A stretch of DNA of 64,000 nucleotides from Lentzea pudingi (lineage in GTDB: Bacteria > Actinomycetota > Actinomycetes > Mycobacteriales > Pseudonocardiaceae). The notes beneath the pieces were generated by a model, which saw nothing but the letters and a program-made list of their open reading frames with translations, made no database searches and had not been told where the DNA came from. A program made the position numbers and the translations under genes. Where the stretch lies: assembly GCF_014646255.1 (NCBI RefSeq), contig NZ_BMNC01000016.1, positions 1-64,000 of the forward strand, written 5' to 3'. Each line of letters starts with the position of its first letter. Position 1 is the first letter of the stretch. Positions 16,110 to 24,483 of this stretch are shown here, piece by piece.

Positions 16110-17620
16110 TCGTAGCGCGAGGACAGGCCGAACGGGTCCGGCTTCACCAGCGACCGCGCCGCGAGCCCCGACACCACCAGCGCGAAGAACAGGTAGCCCC
16201 ACGAGTAGAGCGCCGTGTCGCCGTTCGGGAACGTCACCAGCAGCAGGAACAGCGACGCGACCGTCATCGTCACCAGGCCGGCCGTGCTCCACGCGAACCC
16301 GGCGGCCAGCGCCAGCGGCCAGGTGAAGTACCAGGGCAGCGTCGCGGGGGACAGCAGCGCCACGGCGAGCATCGTCAGCGCGCCCCGGCGGATCGCGTCG
16401 CGCACCTCGCCGTCCCGGGCCGCCCACCACTGCGTGTACGCGATCCAGACCAGCACCACGGAGCCCAGGGCTCGCGCGACGCCGATGAAGATGCCGCCGT
16501 CGACGTAGACGAACCAGTTCACGACCATGCGCACGAAGTCGCCGACCGCGCTCGGCACCGACAGCCAGTTGATGATCATCGACGAGCTGCGCAGCGCCGG
16601 GATCCAGCCGAGGTTCACCCCGGCGATCACCGTGCACACGGCGAACGTCCCGAGGAACGCCGCGAGGCCCGGCAGCAGCGCCTTGCGGAACTGGGCGCGC
16701 TTGTCGCCGTCCAGGCGCGCCGCCCAGATCCAGACGAGGAACGGCACGACCAAGACCGCCGTGGCCTTCACCGAGAACGCGAGGGCGAGCAGCACGAAGC
16801 CGAGCACGTGCCGGCGGTCGAGCACCAGCAGCACCCCGGCCGCCATCAGCCCGATCATCAGCACGTCGTTGTGCGCTCCGCCGATGAGGTGGATCAGCAC
16901 CAGCGGGTTCGCCGCGACCAGCCACAGCGCGATCGCCGACTTGCCGCCCAGGTGCCTGCTCAGGCCCGGAAGCGCCCAGCACAGCAGCACCAGGCCACCG
17001 GCGAGGGAGAAGCGCATGGCGACGACGCCGAGGATGACGCTCGCGTCCGTGATCCACACGATCGCCTTGGCGATCAGGATGAACAACGGCCCGTACGGCG
17101 CCGGCGTGTGCTGCCACACCCAGCTGACGTTCTCGGACAGCGTGCTCTGCAGGACGGCGGGCCCGACGGTGTACGGGTCGTAGCCGCTCAGCGCGAGCTG
17201 GCCCTGCGCCAGGTAGCTGTAGATGTCCTTGCTGAACAGCGGCGGCGCGAACAGCAGCGGCAACGTCCAGACCGTCACCGCGACCAGCACCGCGAAGTCG
17301 CCGATCTCGCCCCACCGCACGAGGCGGCCGAGCCGGATCCACGCCCAGATGACGAGGCCCAGCCCGAGGTACAGGACCATGCTCGCCAGGTCGCGGCCGT
17401 GGCCGTAGCGCAGCCAGCTCAGGCCCACCTGGGCGAGCAGCGGGTCGCGCTCGAGGATCGCGCCGGCACCCATGCCCCCGAGCGCGATCAGCGCCACGCC
17501 CAGCAGGCCGAGCATGGTCGTGCGGATGGGGATGGCGTAGGTGTTCGCGCGCACGACTGGTTGAAGCTCCTGTGGGGACGCCTCGGAGCTCGTGCGGGGT
17601 AGGGACGGAGTTGCTGCCAT
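16106..17620 (-). CDS. mptA: Alpha-(1->6) mannopyranosyltransferase, MptA-like
   Basis: About 504 residues with some 12-13 membrane segments, in the GT-C fold family that uses polyprenyl-phosphate-mannose. LFAPPLFSKDIYSYLAQGQL near residue 130 holds the family Asp motif, followed by YGPLFILI and GGAHNDVLMIGL. M. tuberculosis MptA (Rv2174) extends the alpha-1,6-mannan core of lipomannan, and its position between the Rv2175c homologue and the prenyl synthase is conserved here. The ATG at 17620 is preferred; one seven codons upstream (17641) is possible. Confidence 0.88.
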   Translation of the reverse strand: MAATPSLPRTSSEASPQELQPVVRANTYAIPIRTTMLGLLGVALIALGGMGAGAILERDPLLAQVGLSWLRYGHGRDLASMVLYLGLGLVIWAWIRLGRLVRWGEIGDFAVLVAVTVWTLPLLFAPPLFSKDIYSYLAQGQLALSGYDPYTVGPAVLQSTLSENVSWVWQHTPAPYGPLFILIAKAIVWITDASVILGVVAMRFSLAGGLVLLCWALPGLSRHLGGKSAIALWLVAANPLVLIHLIGGAHNDVLMIGLMAAGVLLVLDRRHVLGFVLLALAFSVKATAVLVVPFLVWIWAARLDGDKRAQFRKALLPGLAAFLGTFAVCTVIAGVNLGWIPALRSSSMIINWLSVPSAVGDFVRMVVNWFVYVDGGIFIGVARALGSVVLVWIAYTQWWAARDGEVRDAIRRGALTMLAVALLSPATLPWYFTWPLALAAGFAWSTAGLVTMTVASLFLLLVTFPNGDTALYSWGYLFFALVVSGLAARSLVKPDPFGLSSRYE

Positions 17621-17722
17621 CGCCCGAACATCGTTGCACAACGCGCGGAAGCGTCAGCAGGCAACGGCCCACACGGTCACGAGGAGTTAATCAACTCTCA
17701 GGAAGAGAGCTCATGATCGACT

Positions 17723-18826
17723 TCAGAAGGCCCGCTTCGTCGAGCTGATCGCGAGGTCGGCGAGCTTGGTGGCGGCCGGTTCGGCCACGGGGGCGTCGTC
17801 GAGCGCGGCCAGAGCGCTCTTCGTCAGCTCCTCGATGCGCTCCTCGACGGCGTCGACGGCGCCGACCTCCACGAGCGCGCGCCGGACCTCTTCGACCGTG
17901 TCCAGGTCGAGGTCGGGCTTGCCGAGGGCGATGTCCAGCACATCGGCGCCGTACTGCATGCCCAGGGCGACGAGCAGCGTGCGCTTGCCCTCGGCGAGGT
18001 CGTCGCCCGCGGGCTTACCGGTGACCTCGGGGTCGCCGAAGACGCCGAGCAGGTCGTCGCGCAGCTGGAACGCGACGCCGATGTCGGCACCGAACGCGCG
18101 CAGGCCGTCGATCAGCTCGGGTGAGGCGCCCGCCATCGCCGCGCCCATGTGCAGCGGCCGTTCGACGGTGTAGGCGGCGGTCTTGAGCCGGTCGATGCGC
18201 AGCGCGGCGTCCGGGGACGAGTCGCCCCGCGCCTGCGTCAGCACGTCGAGGTACTGCCCGGCGAGCATCTCGGTGCGCATGTCCCGCCACGGCTCGCTCA
18301 TCCGGCGCAGCACCTCGGAGGGCAGCCCGGCGGCGAAGAGCATGTCGTCCGCCCACGCCAGCGCGACGTCGCCGATCAGCACGGCCGCGGACATGCCGAA
18401 GCGCTCCGGCGACCCGAGCCAGCCCTGCTCGCGGTGCCGCGCGCCGAACGCGATGTGCACGGTCGGCTTGCCCCGGCGCACGGACGACGCGTCCATCAGG
18501 TCGTCGTGGATCAGCGCGCACGCCTGGATCAGCTCCAGCGAGCTGACCGCCGTGAGGACCTCGGCCGCGAGCTCCCCGCCGGGGTCGCCGCCGGCCGCGC
18601 GCCAGCCCCACCACGCGTAGGTCGGGCGGATCCGCTTGCCGCCGCCCAGCACGAAGCCGGAGAGCGCGTCGACCGCGCTCGCGAAACTCGGGTCCATCGC
18701 CTCGCCGGACGCGCGCCGGGAGGCCAGGTACGTGGTCAGCGCTTCGTCGACGTGCCGGGGCAGGGCGGCGTCGATTGGGTGGTGGGACACGCGTCCATGG
18801 TCCGCTGTGTCCGGGGCCACCCGCAT
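17723..18826 (-). CDS. Polyprenyl diphosphate synthase (IdsA-like)
   Basis: A trans-prenyltransferase of 367 residues, or 355 if the GTG at 18790 is used. FVLGGGKRIRPTYAWWGW precedes the first Asp motif HDDLMD, and QLRDDLLGVFGDPEVTGKP is the second. It elongates isoprenyl diphosphates, probably to geranylgeranyl length, and would feed the phytoene synthase downstream. It aligns with M. tuberculosis IdsA2 (Rv2173) in position and sequence. It has no clear ribosome site at either start. Confidence 0.9.
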   Translation of the reverse strand: MRVAPDTADHGRVSHHPIDAALPRHVDEALTTYLASRRASGEAMDPSFASAVDALSGFVLGGGKRIRPTYAWWGWRAAGGDPGGELAAEVLTAVSSLELIQACALIHDDLMDASSVRRGKPTVHIAFGARHREQGWLGSPERFGMSAAVLIGDVALAWADDMLFAAGLPSEVLRRMSEPWRDMRTEMLAGQYLDVLTQARGDSSPDAALRIDRLKTAAYTVERPLHMGAAMAGASPELIDGLRAFGADIGVAFQLRDDLLGVFGDPEVTGKPAGDDLAEGKRTLLVALGMQYGADVLDIALGKPDLDLDTVEEVRRALVEVGAVDAVEERIEELTKSALAALDDAPVAEPAATKLADLAISSTKRAF

Positions 18827-18881
18827 GCCGGGGCACGGCTACCACATGGTGAGCGGGTGTTTCACCTGCCGGAAGACCCAT

Positions 18882-18887
18882 TAGGGT
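18882..18887 (+). promoter_or_regulatory. Leaderless -10 box of metF
   Basis: TAGGGT followed by exactly 7 bases and the ATG at 18895. There is no Shine-Dalgarno sequence, so transcription probably begins at the start codon. Confidence 0.7.
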
Positions 18888-18894
18888 TAGCCCC

Positions 18895-19776
18895 ATGACG
18901 TCGGTGGTGCAACGGCTCCAGGGGGAGTTCCCCAAGTTCTCGGTGGAGTTCCTCCCGCCGCGAGACGCGGAGGACGAGAAGATCCTCTGGAAGGCCGTTC
19001 GCGAACTGGAGAGCCTCGACCCGGCGTTCGTGTCGATCACCTACGGTGCCGGCGGGTCGCGCCGGGACCGCACCATCCGCGCCACCGGCCGCATCGCGCA
19101 GGAGACGACGCTGCTGCCCGTCGCGCACCTCACCGCCGTCGAGCACTCGGTGGCGGAGCTGCGCAACGTCATCGGCTGGTACGCGGCGATCGGCGTGCGC
19201 AACATCCTGGCGCTGCGCGGCGACCCTCCCGGCGACCCGATGGGTGAGTGGGTCGCGCACCCCGAAGGCCTCAACTACGCCGACGAGCTGGTGCGGCTGG
19301 TCCGCGAGCTCGGCGACTTCTGCGTGGGCGTGGCGGCGTTCCCGTACGGGCACCCGCGCTCGGGCGACCTCGACACCGACCTGAAGTACCTGCTGCGCAA
19401 GCTCGACGCGGGCGCGGACTACGCGGTGGCCCAGCTGTTCCACGCGCCGGAGCCGTTCCTGCGGATGCGCGACCGGGTGGCGGACGCGGGCTGCACCGCG
19501 GCGATCCTGCCCGGCATCATGCCGATGCTCTCGCCGCGCGGCCTGGCCAAGATCGTGGAGCTGTCCGGCGCCGACCTGCCGCTCGACGTCTCACGCCGGC
19601 TCGCGCGGTACGCGGACGACGTCGCGGGGTTCCGGGCGACCGGCATCGACATCGCGACCGAAATGTGCCAGCGGCTGCTCGACGAGGGTGTTCCCGCGCT
19701 GCACTTCTACACGATGAACAGGGCCAAGGCGACGCGGGAAGTGCTGGGGCGCCTGGGGCTGGTGACGCGCGCCTAG
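18895..19776 (+). CDS. metF: Methylenetetrahydrofolate reductase
   Basis: A 293-residue MetF-type flavoenzyme that reduces 5,10-methylene-THF to 5-methyl-THF for methionine synthesis. FSVEFLPPRD carries the catalytic Glu near residue 20, VSITYGAGGSRRDRT and NILALRGDPP are the FAD/folate-site motifs, and GADYAVAQLF and LPGIMPM complete the pattern. The start is leaderless. It is divergent from the prenyl synthase, and its stop overlaps that of lppM on the other strand. M. tuberculosis Rv2172c occupies the same position. Confidence 0.93.
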   Translation: MTSVVQRLQGEFPKFSVEFLPPRDAEDEKILWKAVRELESLDPAFVSITYGAGGSRRDRTIRATGRIAQETTLLPVAHLTAVEHSVAELRNVIGWYAAIGVRNILALRGDPPGDPMGEWVAHPEGLNYADELVRLVRELGDFCVGVAAFPYGHPRSGDLDTDLKYLLRKLDAGADYAVAQLFHAPEPFLRMRDRVADAGCTAAILPGIMPMLSPRGLAKIVELSGADLPLDVSRRLARYADDVAGFRATGIDIATEMCQRLLDEGVPALHFYTMNRAKATREVLGRLGLVTRA

Positions 19777-20426
19777 AGCGTGACGTTGCGCTTGTGGGCG
19801 ATGAGCGCGAGGACGACGACGATCAGCGCCGCACCGCCGGTGAGCCCGGCGACCAGCAGCGCCCAGCCGAAGAACGACTGGGAGTTCTCGCCCGCGTACT
19901 GCACGGTGGCCTGCAGCATCGACGCCTGACCGGGTTTCGGAGACCACGCGATCGTGTTGTTCTCCTCCTCCCGGCCGTTGGTGTTCACGATCTTGCCGGG
20001 GAAGCTGACCTTGACCTGGATGTCCGCGCGCTCCACGGGCACCTGGGTCAGGTCGACCGAGCCCGAGAGCGTCACAAGATCACCCGACCGGCGGAAGCTG
20101 AGGCTGTAGCGGCTGTTCGACGAGCTGGTGGACGACGACAGCGTCCGCATCTCGTCGAACGACAGGCCGTTGAAGAACAGCTGCGTGCCCGCGTACGACT
20201 CCACCCGGTACGGCTTGGTGGTGACCCGGCTCGCGAGCTCCGGCGGCACCTTGAGCTGCGGACCGGGGTCGTTGTCCTGGGTGGGAGGCGTGGCCGCGAC
20301 GATCTCGCCGGAGACGCGGTCGTCGTCCGACACGGCCATGGCGGCGTACACGCGAACGCAACCACTCAGCGAGAACAGGGTGAGCAGCAAGAAGACCGGC
20401 AGCAGCAGTGCCCGGGAACGACGCAC
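19773..20426 (-). CDS. lppM: LppM-like lipoprotein
   Basis: A 217-residue secreted lipoprotein. The signal peptide (about residues 1-22) ends in a lipobox LSGC, and a second hydrophobic segment lies near the C-terminus (ALLVAGLTGGAALIVVVLALI) followed by a short basic tail. The globular part between them matches the LppM family (Rv2171). The GTG at 20426 places the Arg-rich n-region directly before the hydrophobic core. In M. tuberculosis LppM affects mannosylated lipid surface properties and phagocytosis, which fits the nearby mptA. It overlaps the convergent metF end by four bases. Confidence 0.88.
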   Translation of the reverse strand: MRRSRALLLPVFLLLTLFSLSGCVRVYAAMAVSDDDRVSGEIVAATPPTQDNDPGPQLKVPPELASRVTTKPYRVESYAGTQLFFNGLSFDEMRTLSSSTSSSNSRYSLSFRRSGDLVTLSGSVDLTQVPVERADIQVKVSFPGKIVNTNGREEENNTIAWSPKPGQASMLQATVQYAGENSQSFFGWALLVAGLTGGAALIVVVLALIAHKRNVTL

Positions 20427-20518
20427 CCGGACATCCTGCCAGGACGGTCCAAACGACGCAGGTTCCCTCCGAAGGTCGTGAGCTTGACTAATTACTTTCG
20501 GTGTGGAGGGGTGCGAGG

Positions 20519-20524
20519 TAGCGT
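20519..20524 (+). promoter_or_regulatory. Probable leaderless -10 box of the DUF885 gene
   Basis: TAGCGT with 8 bases before the ATG at 20533 and no ribosome site near the start. Confidence 0.5.
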
Positions 20525-20532
20525 CTCGAAAC

Positions 20533-22185
20533 ATGGCATCCGTGCACGACATCAGCAACAAGTTCGTCAGCGACTACGTGGCGCTGGACCCGATCGCGGC
20601 CACGAGCCTCGGGTTCGCGGGATCCGACCACGAGCTGACGGACCTCTCCCCGGAGGGGCACGCGGCGCGTGACGAACTCGCCGTCCGCGCGCTCGCCGCC
20701 ATCACCGCCGCACAGCCCGCGGATGCCTCCGAGGAAGCGGCACGCGCCGTCTTCCTGGAACGGACGGGCCTCGAGCACGAGCTGTACGAGGCCGGTGAGA
20801 CCGAGTCCTCGCTGAACGTCATCGCGAGCCCGATCCAGTCCGTGCGCGACATCTTCGACCAGATGCCGACCGACACGCCGGAGCAGTGGGCCACGATCGG
20901 CCGCCGCCTCTCCGCCGTGCCCGCCGCACTGGACGGCCTGCGCGCCTCTCTCTCACACGCCGCTTCCCGCGGAAACGTCTCCGCGCTGCGTCAGGTCACC
21001 CAGGTCGCCAAGCAGTGCGACACCTTCGCCACGACGTTCTTCGGCCCGTTCGCCGCGTCCGCGAACGTCGACGGCTCCGTGCGCTCCTCTCTCGACGCCG
21101 GCGCCACCGCCGCTGCCGCCGCCTACGCGGACTTCGCCTCGTTCCTGCGCACGACGCTGGCTCCCCAGGCGCCGACCAAGGACGCCGTGGGCGAGGAGCG
21201 CTACCGCCTCGGCTCGCGCTACTTCACCGGCTCGCGGCTCGACCTGGCCGAGGCCTACACGTGGGGCTGGGAGGAGTTCCTCGGCATCGAGGCCGAGATG
21301 AAGAAGGTCGCCTCACGGCTCAAGCCGGGCGCCTCTCTCGCGGAGACCGCGGCGTTCCTCGACGAGCACCCGCGCTACCAGGTGCACGGCCAGGACGGCC
21401 TGCAATCGTGGATGCAGGAACTGTCCGACAAGGCCCTGCTCGACCTGCGCGACGTGCACTTCGACCTGCCGGACGCGCTCATGAACCTCGAGTGCAGGAT
21501 CGCCCCGCCCGGCGGTGCCGTCGGCGCCTACTACACGCAGCCGACCGCGGACTTCTCCCGCCCGGGCCGCATGTGGTGGTCGATCGCCGAGGGCAAGTCG
21601 GTGTTCCCGACGTGGCGCGAGACCTCGACGGTCTACCACGAGGGCGTGCCGGGCCATCACCTCCAGTGCGCGACGGCGGTGTACCAGTCCGAGACGCTGA
21701 ACGACTTCCAGCGCCTGATGTGCTGGGTCTCGGGCCACGGCGAGGGCTGGGCGCTCTACGCGGAACGCCTCATGCGCGAGCTCGGCTACCTCGACGACGA
21801 CGGCGACCTGCTCGGCATGCTCGACGCGCACCTGTTCCGCGCGGCCCGCGTGATCATCGACATCGGCATGCACCTGGAGCTCGAGATCCCGGCCGGCACC
21901 GGCTTCCACCCCGGCGAGCGCTGGACCCCCGAACTCGGTCTCGAGTTCATGATGACCCGCACCCTCTCGGAGCCGGCGCACATCCGCGACGAGATCGACC
22001 GCTACCTCGGCTGGCCGGGCCAGGCACCGGCGTACAAGATCGGCGAGCGCCTGTGGCTCGCCGCCCGCGAGGACGCGCGGAGCCGCAAGGGCGCCGACTT
22101 CGACCTCAAGCTCTTCCACAAGGAGGCGCTGGAGATGGGCGCGATGGGCCTCGACACCCTTCGTGAACGGTTGGCCGCGCTCTGA
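20533..22185 (+). CDS. DUF885-family putative metallopeptidase
   Basis: A 550-residue protein of the DUF885 family. The key motif YHEGVPGHHLQ near residue 373 (HExxxxHH) and the downstream EGWALYAERLMRELG Glu form a probable zinc site like that of thermolysin-related peptidases. There is no signal peptide, so it is cytoplasmic. The ATG at 20533 starts the conserved region and follows a leaderless-type -10 box. It stands alone, and the dispersed hairpin follows its stop. Peptidase activity is inferred from the motif. Confidence 0.88.
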   Translation: MASVHDISNKFVSDYVALDPIAATSLGFAGSDHELTDLSPEGHAARDELAVRALAAITAAQPADASEEAARAVFLERTGLEHELYEAGETESSLNVIASPIQSVRDIFDQMPTDTPEQWATIGRRLSAVPAALDGLRASLSHAASRGNVSALRQVTQVAKQCDTFATTFFGPFAASANVDGSVRSSLDAGATAAAAAYADFASFLRTTLAPQAPTKDAVGEERYRLGSRYFTGSRLDLAEAYTWGWEEFLGIEAEMKKVASRLKPGASLAETAAFLDEHPRYQVHGQDGLQSWMQELSDKALLDLRDVHFDLPDALMNLECRIAPPGGAVGAYYTQPTADFSRPGRMWWSIAEGKSVFPTWRETSTVYHEGVPGHHLQCATAVYQSETLNDFQRLMCWVSGHGEGWALYAERLMRELGYLDDDGDLLGMLDAHLFRAARVIIDIGMHLELEIPAGTGFHPGERWTPELGLEFMMTRTLSEPAHIRDEIDRYLGWPGQAPAYKIGERLWLAAREDARSRKGADFDLKLFHKEALEMGAMGLDTLRERLAAL

Positions 22186-22231
22186 GCGCTTCTCGCGGAA
22201 CAGTGCTCTGACCTGCTTTTACTCGCCCCAT

Positions 22232-22271
22232 TGCAAAAGACGTTTGCGGACGTCCGCAAACGTCTTTTGCA
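22232..22271. repeat. Dispersed hairpin repeat, copy 2 (40-bp perfect palindrome)
   Basis: Two 20-bp arms with no unpaired centre; the left arm is TGCAAAAGACGTTTGCGGAC. It sits between the convergent DUF885 and VOC genes. The surrounding block (22208-22310) is an inverted copy of 9908-10013, differing at about nine positions. It is likely a bidirectional terminator. Confidence 0.8.
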
Positions 22272-22293
22272 TAAGGTCGGACAAAGCGGACAG

Positions 22294-22310
22294 CGATATA
22301 TTGGATATCA
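22294..22310. repeat. ATATAT-type motif, copy 2
   Basis: CGATATATTGGATATCA, 23 bp beyond the hairpin copy 2, reverse complement of the motif at 9908-9924. Confidence 0.6.
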
Positions 22311-22395
22311 GTGGTTTACGAGGCGGTAGCTCACGCCCACCCCGGCTCGGTTCGGCCGCTTCACGGTCCGGCTGTCGCGGGAGCGCCTTCGTTCA

Positions 22396-22890
22396 TCACG
22401 CCGGATCGGCCCACCGGACGCGCACCCGGTTCGTGATCGGCTCCGGGTCGTCGGTCCGCACGAACTCGAGCCACGGACCCGGCTCGGGCCGGACCGACGC
22501 GAAGCCGTCGCCACTGCGCACCACCGGGTGCCCGGTCGCCTCGGCGGACGCCCGCGGATCACGTGAGTCGATGACGACGGCCGCGATCACACCGGGGTAC
22601 TCGGGCCGGGGTTCGAGGACGCAGAACTCGTTGCCCTGCGGATCGCGCAACACCACCCACGGCACGTCGGCCTGACCGACGTCGGCGTGTTCGGCGCCGA
22701 GCTTCAGGGCCCGCGCCACGATGTCCGCCTGGTGTTCGGGCGAGGCCGAGGCCAGGTCGATGTGCACCCGGTTCTTCTCGATCTTCGGAGCGTTGCTCCA
22801 CACGAACGTCAGCTCGATCTCGTCACCGGCGAACTCGGACCAGAACGCGGCCAGCGCGGGGGGATCCGCCGCCTCGAACGTGATTTCCAC
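22396..22890 (-). CDS. VOC (glyoxalase/bleomycin-resistance) family protein
   Basis: A 164-residue protein of the vicinal-oxygen-chelate fold with two beta-alpha-beta-beta-beta halves. NRVHIDLASASPEHQ and VVLRDPQGNEFCVLEP are the typical metal-site strands of the actinobacterial glyoxalase-like group. The GTG at 22890 has no ribosome site, but TACCCT lies 7 bases upstream, so it is leaderless. It is divergent from the PhoD-like gene with overlapping -10 boxes. The substrate is unknown. Confidence 0.82.
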   Translation of the reverse strand: MEITFEAADPPALAAFWSEFAGDEIELTFVWSNAPKIEKNRVHIDLASASPEHQADIVARALKLGAEHADVGQADVPWVVLRDPQGNEFCVLEPRPEYPGVIAAVVIDSRDPRASAEATGHPVVRSGDGFASVRPEPGPWLEFVRTDDPEPITNRVRVRWADPA

Positions 22891-22897
22891 TCGTGCG

Positions 22898-22907
22898 AGG
22901 GTACTGT
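22898..22907. promoter_or_regulatory. Overlapping divergent -10 boxes, both leaderless
   Basis: The minus-strand box TACCCT (22903 down to 22898) lies 7 bases before the VOC GTG at 22890. The plus-strand box TACTGT (22902-22907) lies 7 bases before the PhoD-like GTG at 22915. The two hexamers share the TA at 22902-22903, so polymerase can open the same DNA for only one direction at a time. Confidence 0.7.
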
Positions 22908-22914
22908 CTCGCGC

Positions 22915-24483
22915 GTGGCGAAGCTGGTGCTCGGACCCCTCCTGAGGTATGTCGGCGAGACTTCCGCGACGGTGTGGGTGGAGACCGACACCTCGTGCGA
23001 GGTCAAGATCGTCGGGCACACCGCCCGCACGTTCCAGGCGGGCGGACAGCACTTCGCGCTCGTCCGGCTGGAGAACCTGGGCTCTCGCACCGAGTACGAC
23101 GTCAGGCTCGACGACGAGCTGGTCTGGCCGGAACCCGGCAGCGAGTTCCCGAAACCGGTCATCCGCACCGGCGAGGTCCGCCAGATCGCCTTCGGGTCGT
23201 GCCGGGCGGCCCCGCACCAGCCGGTCGGTCCCGACGCCCTCGACGCGTTCGCGCAGCGGCTCATGGCGCTGCCGGAGGAGGGGTGGCCGCAGGCGCTGGT
23301 CCTGCTGGGAGACCAGGTCTACGCCGACGAACCCACCGAGGCTACGAAGAAGTGGCTGCGCACGCGCCGCAACGGCACGAAGGAACCCGACGGCGAGGTC
23401 GTGCACTTCGGTGAGTACGCCCGTCTCTACCACGAGACCTGGGGCGACCCGGAGATCCGCTGGCTGCTGTCGGTCGTGCCGACGGCGATGATCTTCGACG
23501 ACCACGACGTGCGCGACGACTGGAACACGTCCGCGGTGTGGCGCAAGGAGATGGCGGACAAGCCGTGGTGGCGCGACAGGATCCGCGGCGCCATCTCCTC
23601 GTACTGGGTCTACCAGCACCTCGGCAACCTCAGTCCCGCCGAGCTCGCCACGAACGCCTTGTACGCCAAGGTGAGAGCCCAGGACACGGACGTGCTGCCG
23701 ATGCTCCTGGAGTTCGCCGAGGAGGCGGACAAGGAGGTGGAGGGCCGCAAGTCGACGTGGTGGAGCTTTCGCCGCGAGTTCGGCCGCGCGCGGCTGCTCA
23801 TGGTCGACACCCGCTCCGGCCGCATCCTCGACGAGGGCAAGCGGCAGATGGTCAGCGACGAGGAGTTCGCGTGGATCGAGCGGAACACCGACGGCGCCGA
23901 CATCGACCACCTGCTGATCGGCTCGTCGCTGCCGTGGCTGATGCCGCACGCCCTCAGCCACTTCCAGTCCATGAACGAGATCGGCGCGCGCAAGCCGGGC
24001 TGGCAGGGCAAGGCCGCCGAGGGGATCAGGCAGGCGGTCGACCTGGAGCACTGGCCGGCGTTCCGCGAGTCGTTCGACCGGCTCTCGCGCATGATCGAGA
24101 AGGCCGCGAACAACGGCGCCGCGACGGTGTGCGTGCTGTCCGGTGACGTCCACCACAGCTACGTCGCCGAGGCCGAGTTCCCCAGGCCCACCAAGGCCGT
24201 TGTCGCGCAGCTCGTGTGCTCGCCGATCCACAACGAGGCGCCGAAGTTCCTGCGGCCCGGGTTCCGGCTGTCGTGGTCCCGCCCGGCCTCATGGGTGTTC
24301 CGCAAGCTCGCGACGCTGGTGGGCGTGCCGGAGGACCTGGTGCACTGGCGCAAGACCAGCGGCCCGCACTTCGGGAACTCCGTGGCGCTGCTGGACTTCG
24401 ACGGCCGCCGCGCCCGCTACCGGTTGATCTCGGCAGCGGGCGAGGAGACCACGAGCGTCCTACTTGGTCGCGAGTCGGAGTAG
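22915..24483 (+). CDS. PhoD-like phosphodiesterase / alkaline phosphatase D family
   Basis: A 522-residue metallophosphoesterase. An N-terminal fibronectin-like domain (about 1-95) is followed by the PhoD catalytic domain. FGSCRAAP, LLGDQVYADEP, FDDHDVRDDWN and VLSGDVHHSYVAEA supply the Asp, Asn and His metal ligands. No signal peptide is present, unlike secreted PhoD, so an intracellular phosphodiesterase is likely. The GTG start is leaderless. Its 3' end overlaps the convergent gene by 24 bases. Confidence 0.88.
   Translation: MAKLVLGPLLRYVGETSATVWVETDTSCEVKIVGHTARTFQAGGQHFALVRLENLGSRTEYDVRLDDELVWPEPGSEFPKPVIRTGEVRQIAFGSCRAAPHQPVGPDALDAFAQRLMALPEEGWPQALVLLGDQVYADEPTEATKKWLRTRRNGTKEPDGEVVHFGEYARLYHETWGDPEIRWLLSVVPTAMIFDDHDVRDDWNTSAVWRKEMADKPWWRDRIRGAISSYWVYQHLGNLSPAELATNALYAKVRAQDTDVLPMLLEFAEEADKEVEGRKSTWWSFRREFGRARLLMVDTRSGRILDEGKRQMVSDEEFAWIERNTDGADIDHLLIGSSLPWLMPHALSHFQSMNEIGARKPGWQGKAAEGIRQAVDLEHWPAFRESFDRLSRMIEKAANNGAATVCVLSGDVHHSYVAEAEFPRPTKAVVAQLVCSPIHNEAPKFLRPGFRLSWSRPASWVFRKLATLVGVPEDLVHWRKTSGPHFGNSVALLDFDGRRARYRLISAAGEETTSVLLGRESE

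Noticed and set aside
22396..24231. A 611-codon minus-strand frame across the PhoD-like gene
   Set aside because: Only its last 164 codons (the VOC protein) show a family pattern; the rest is antisense to the phosphoesterase.
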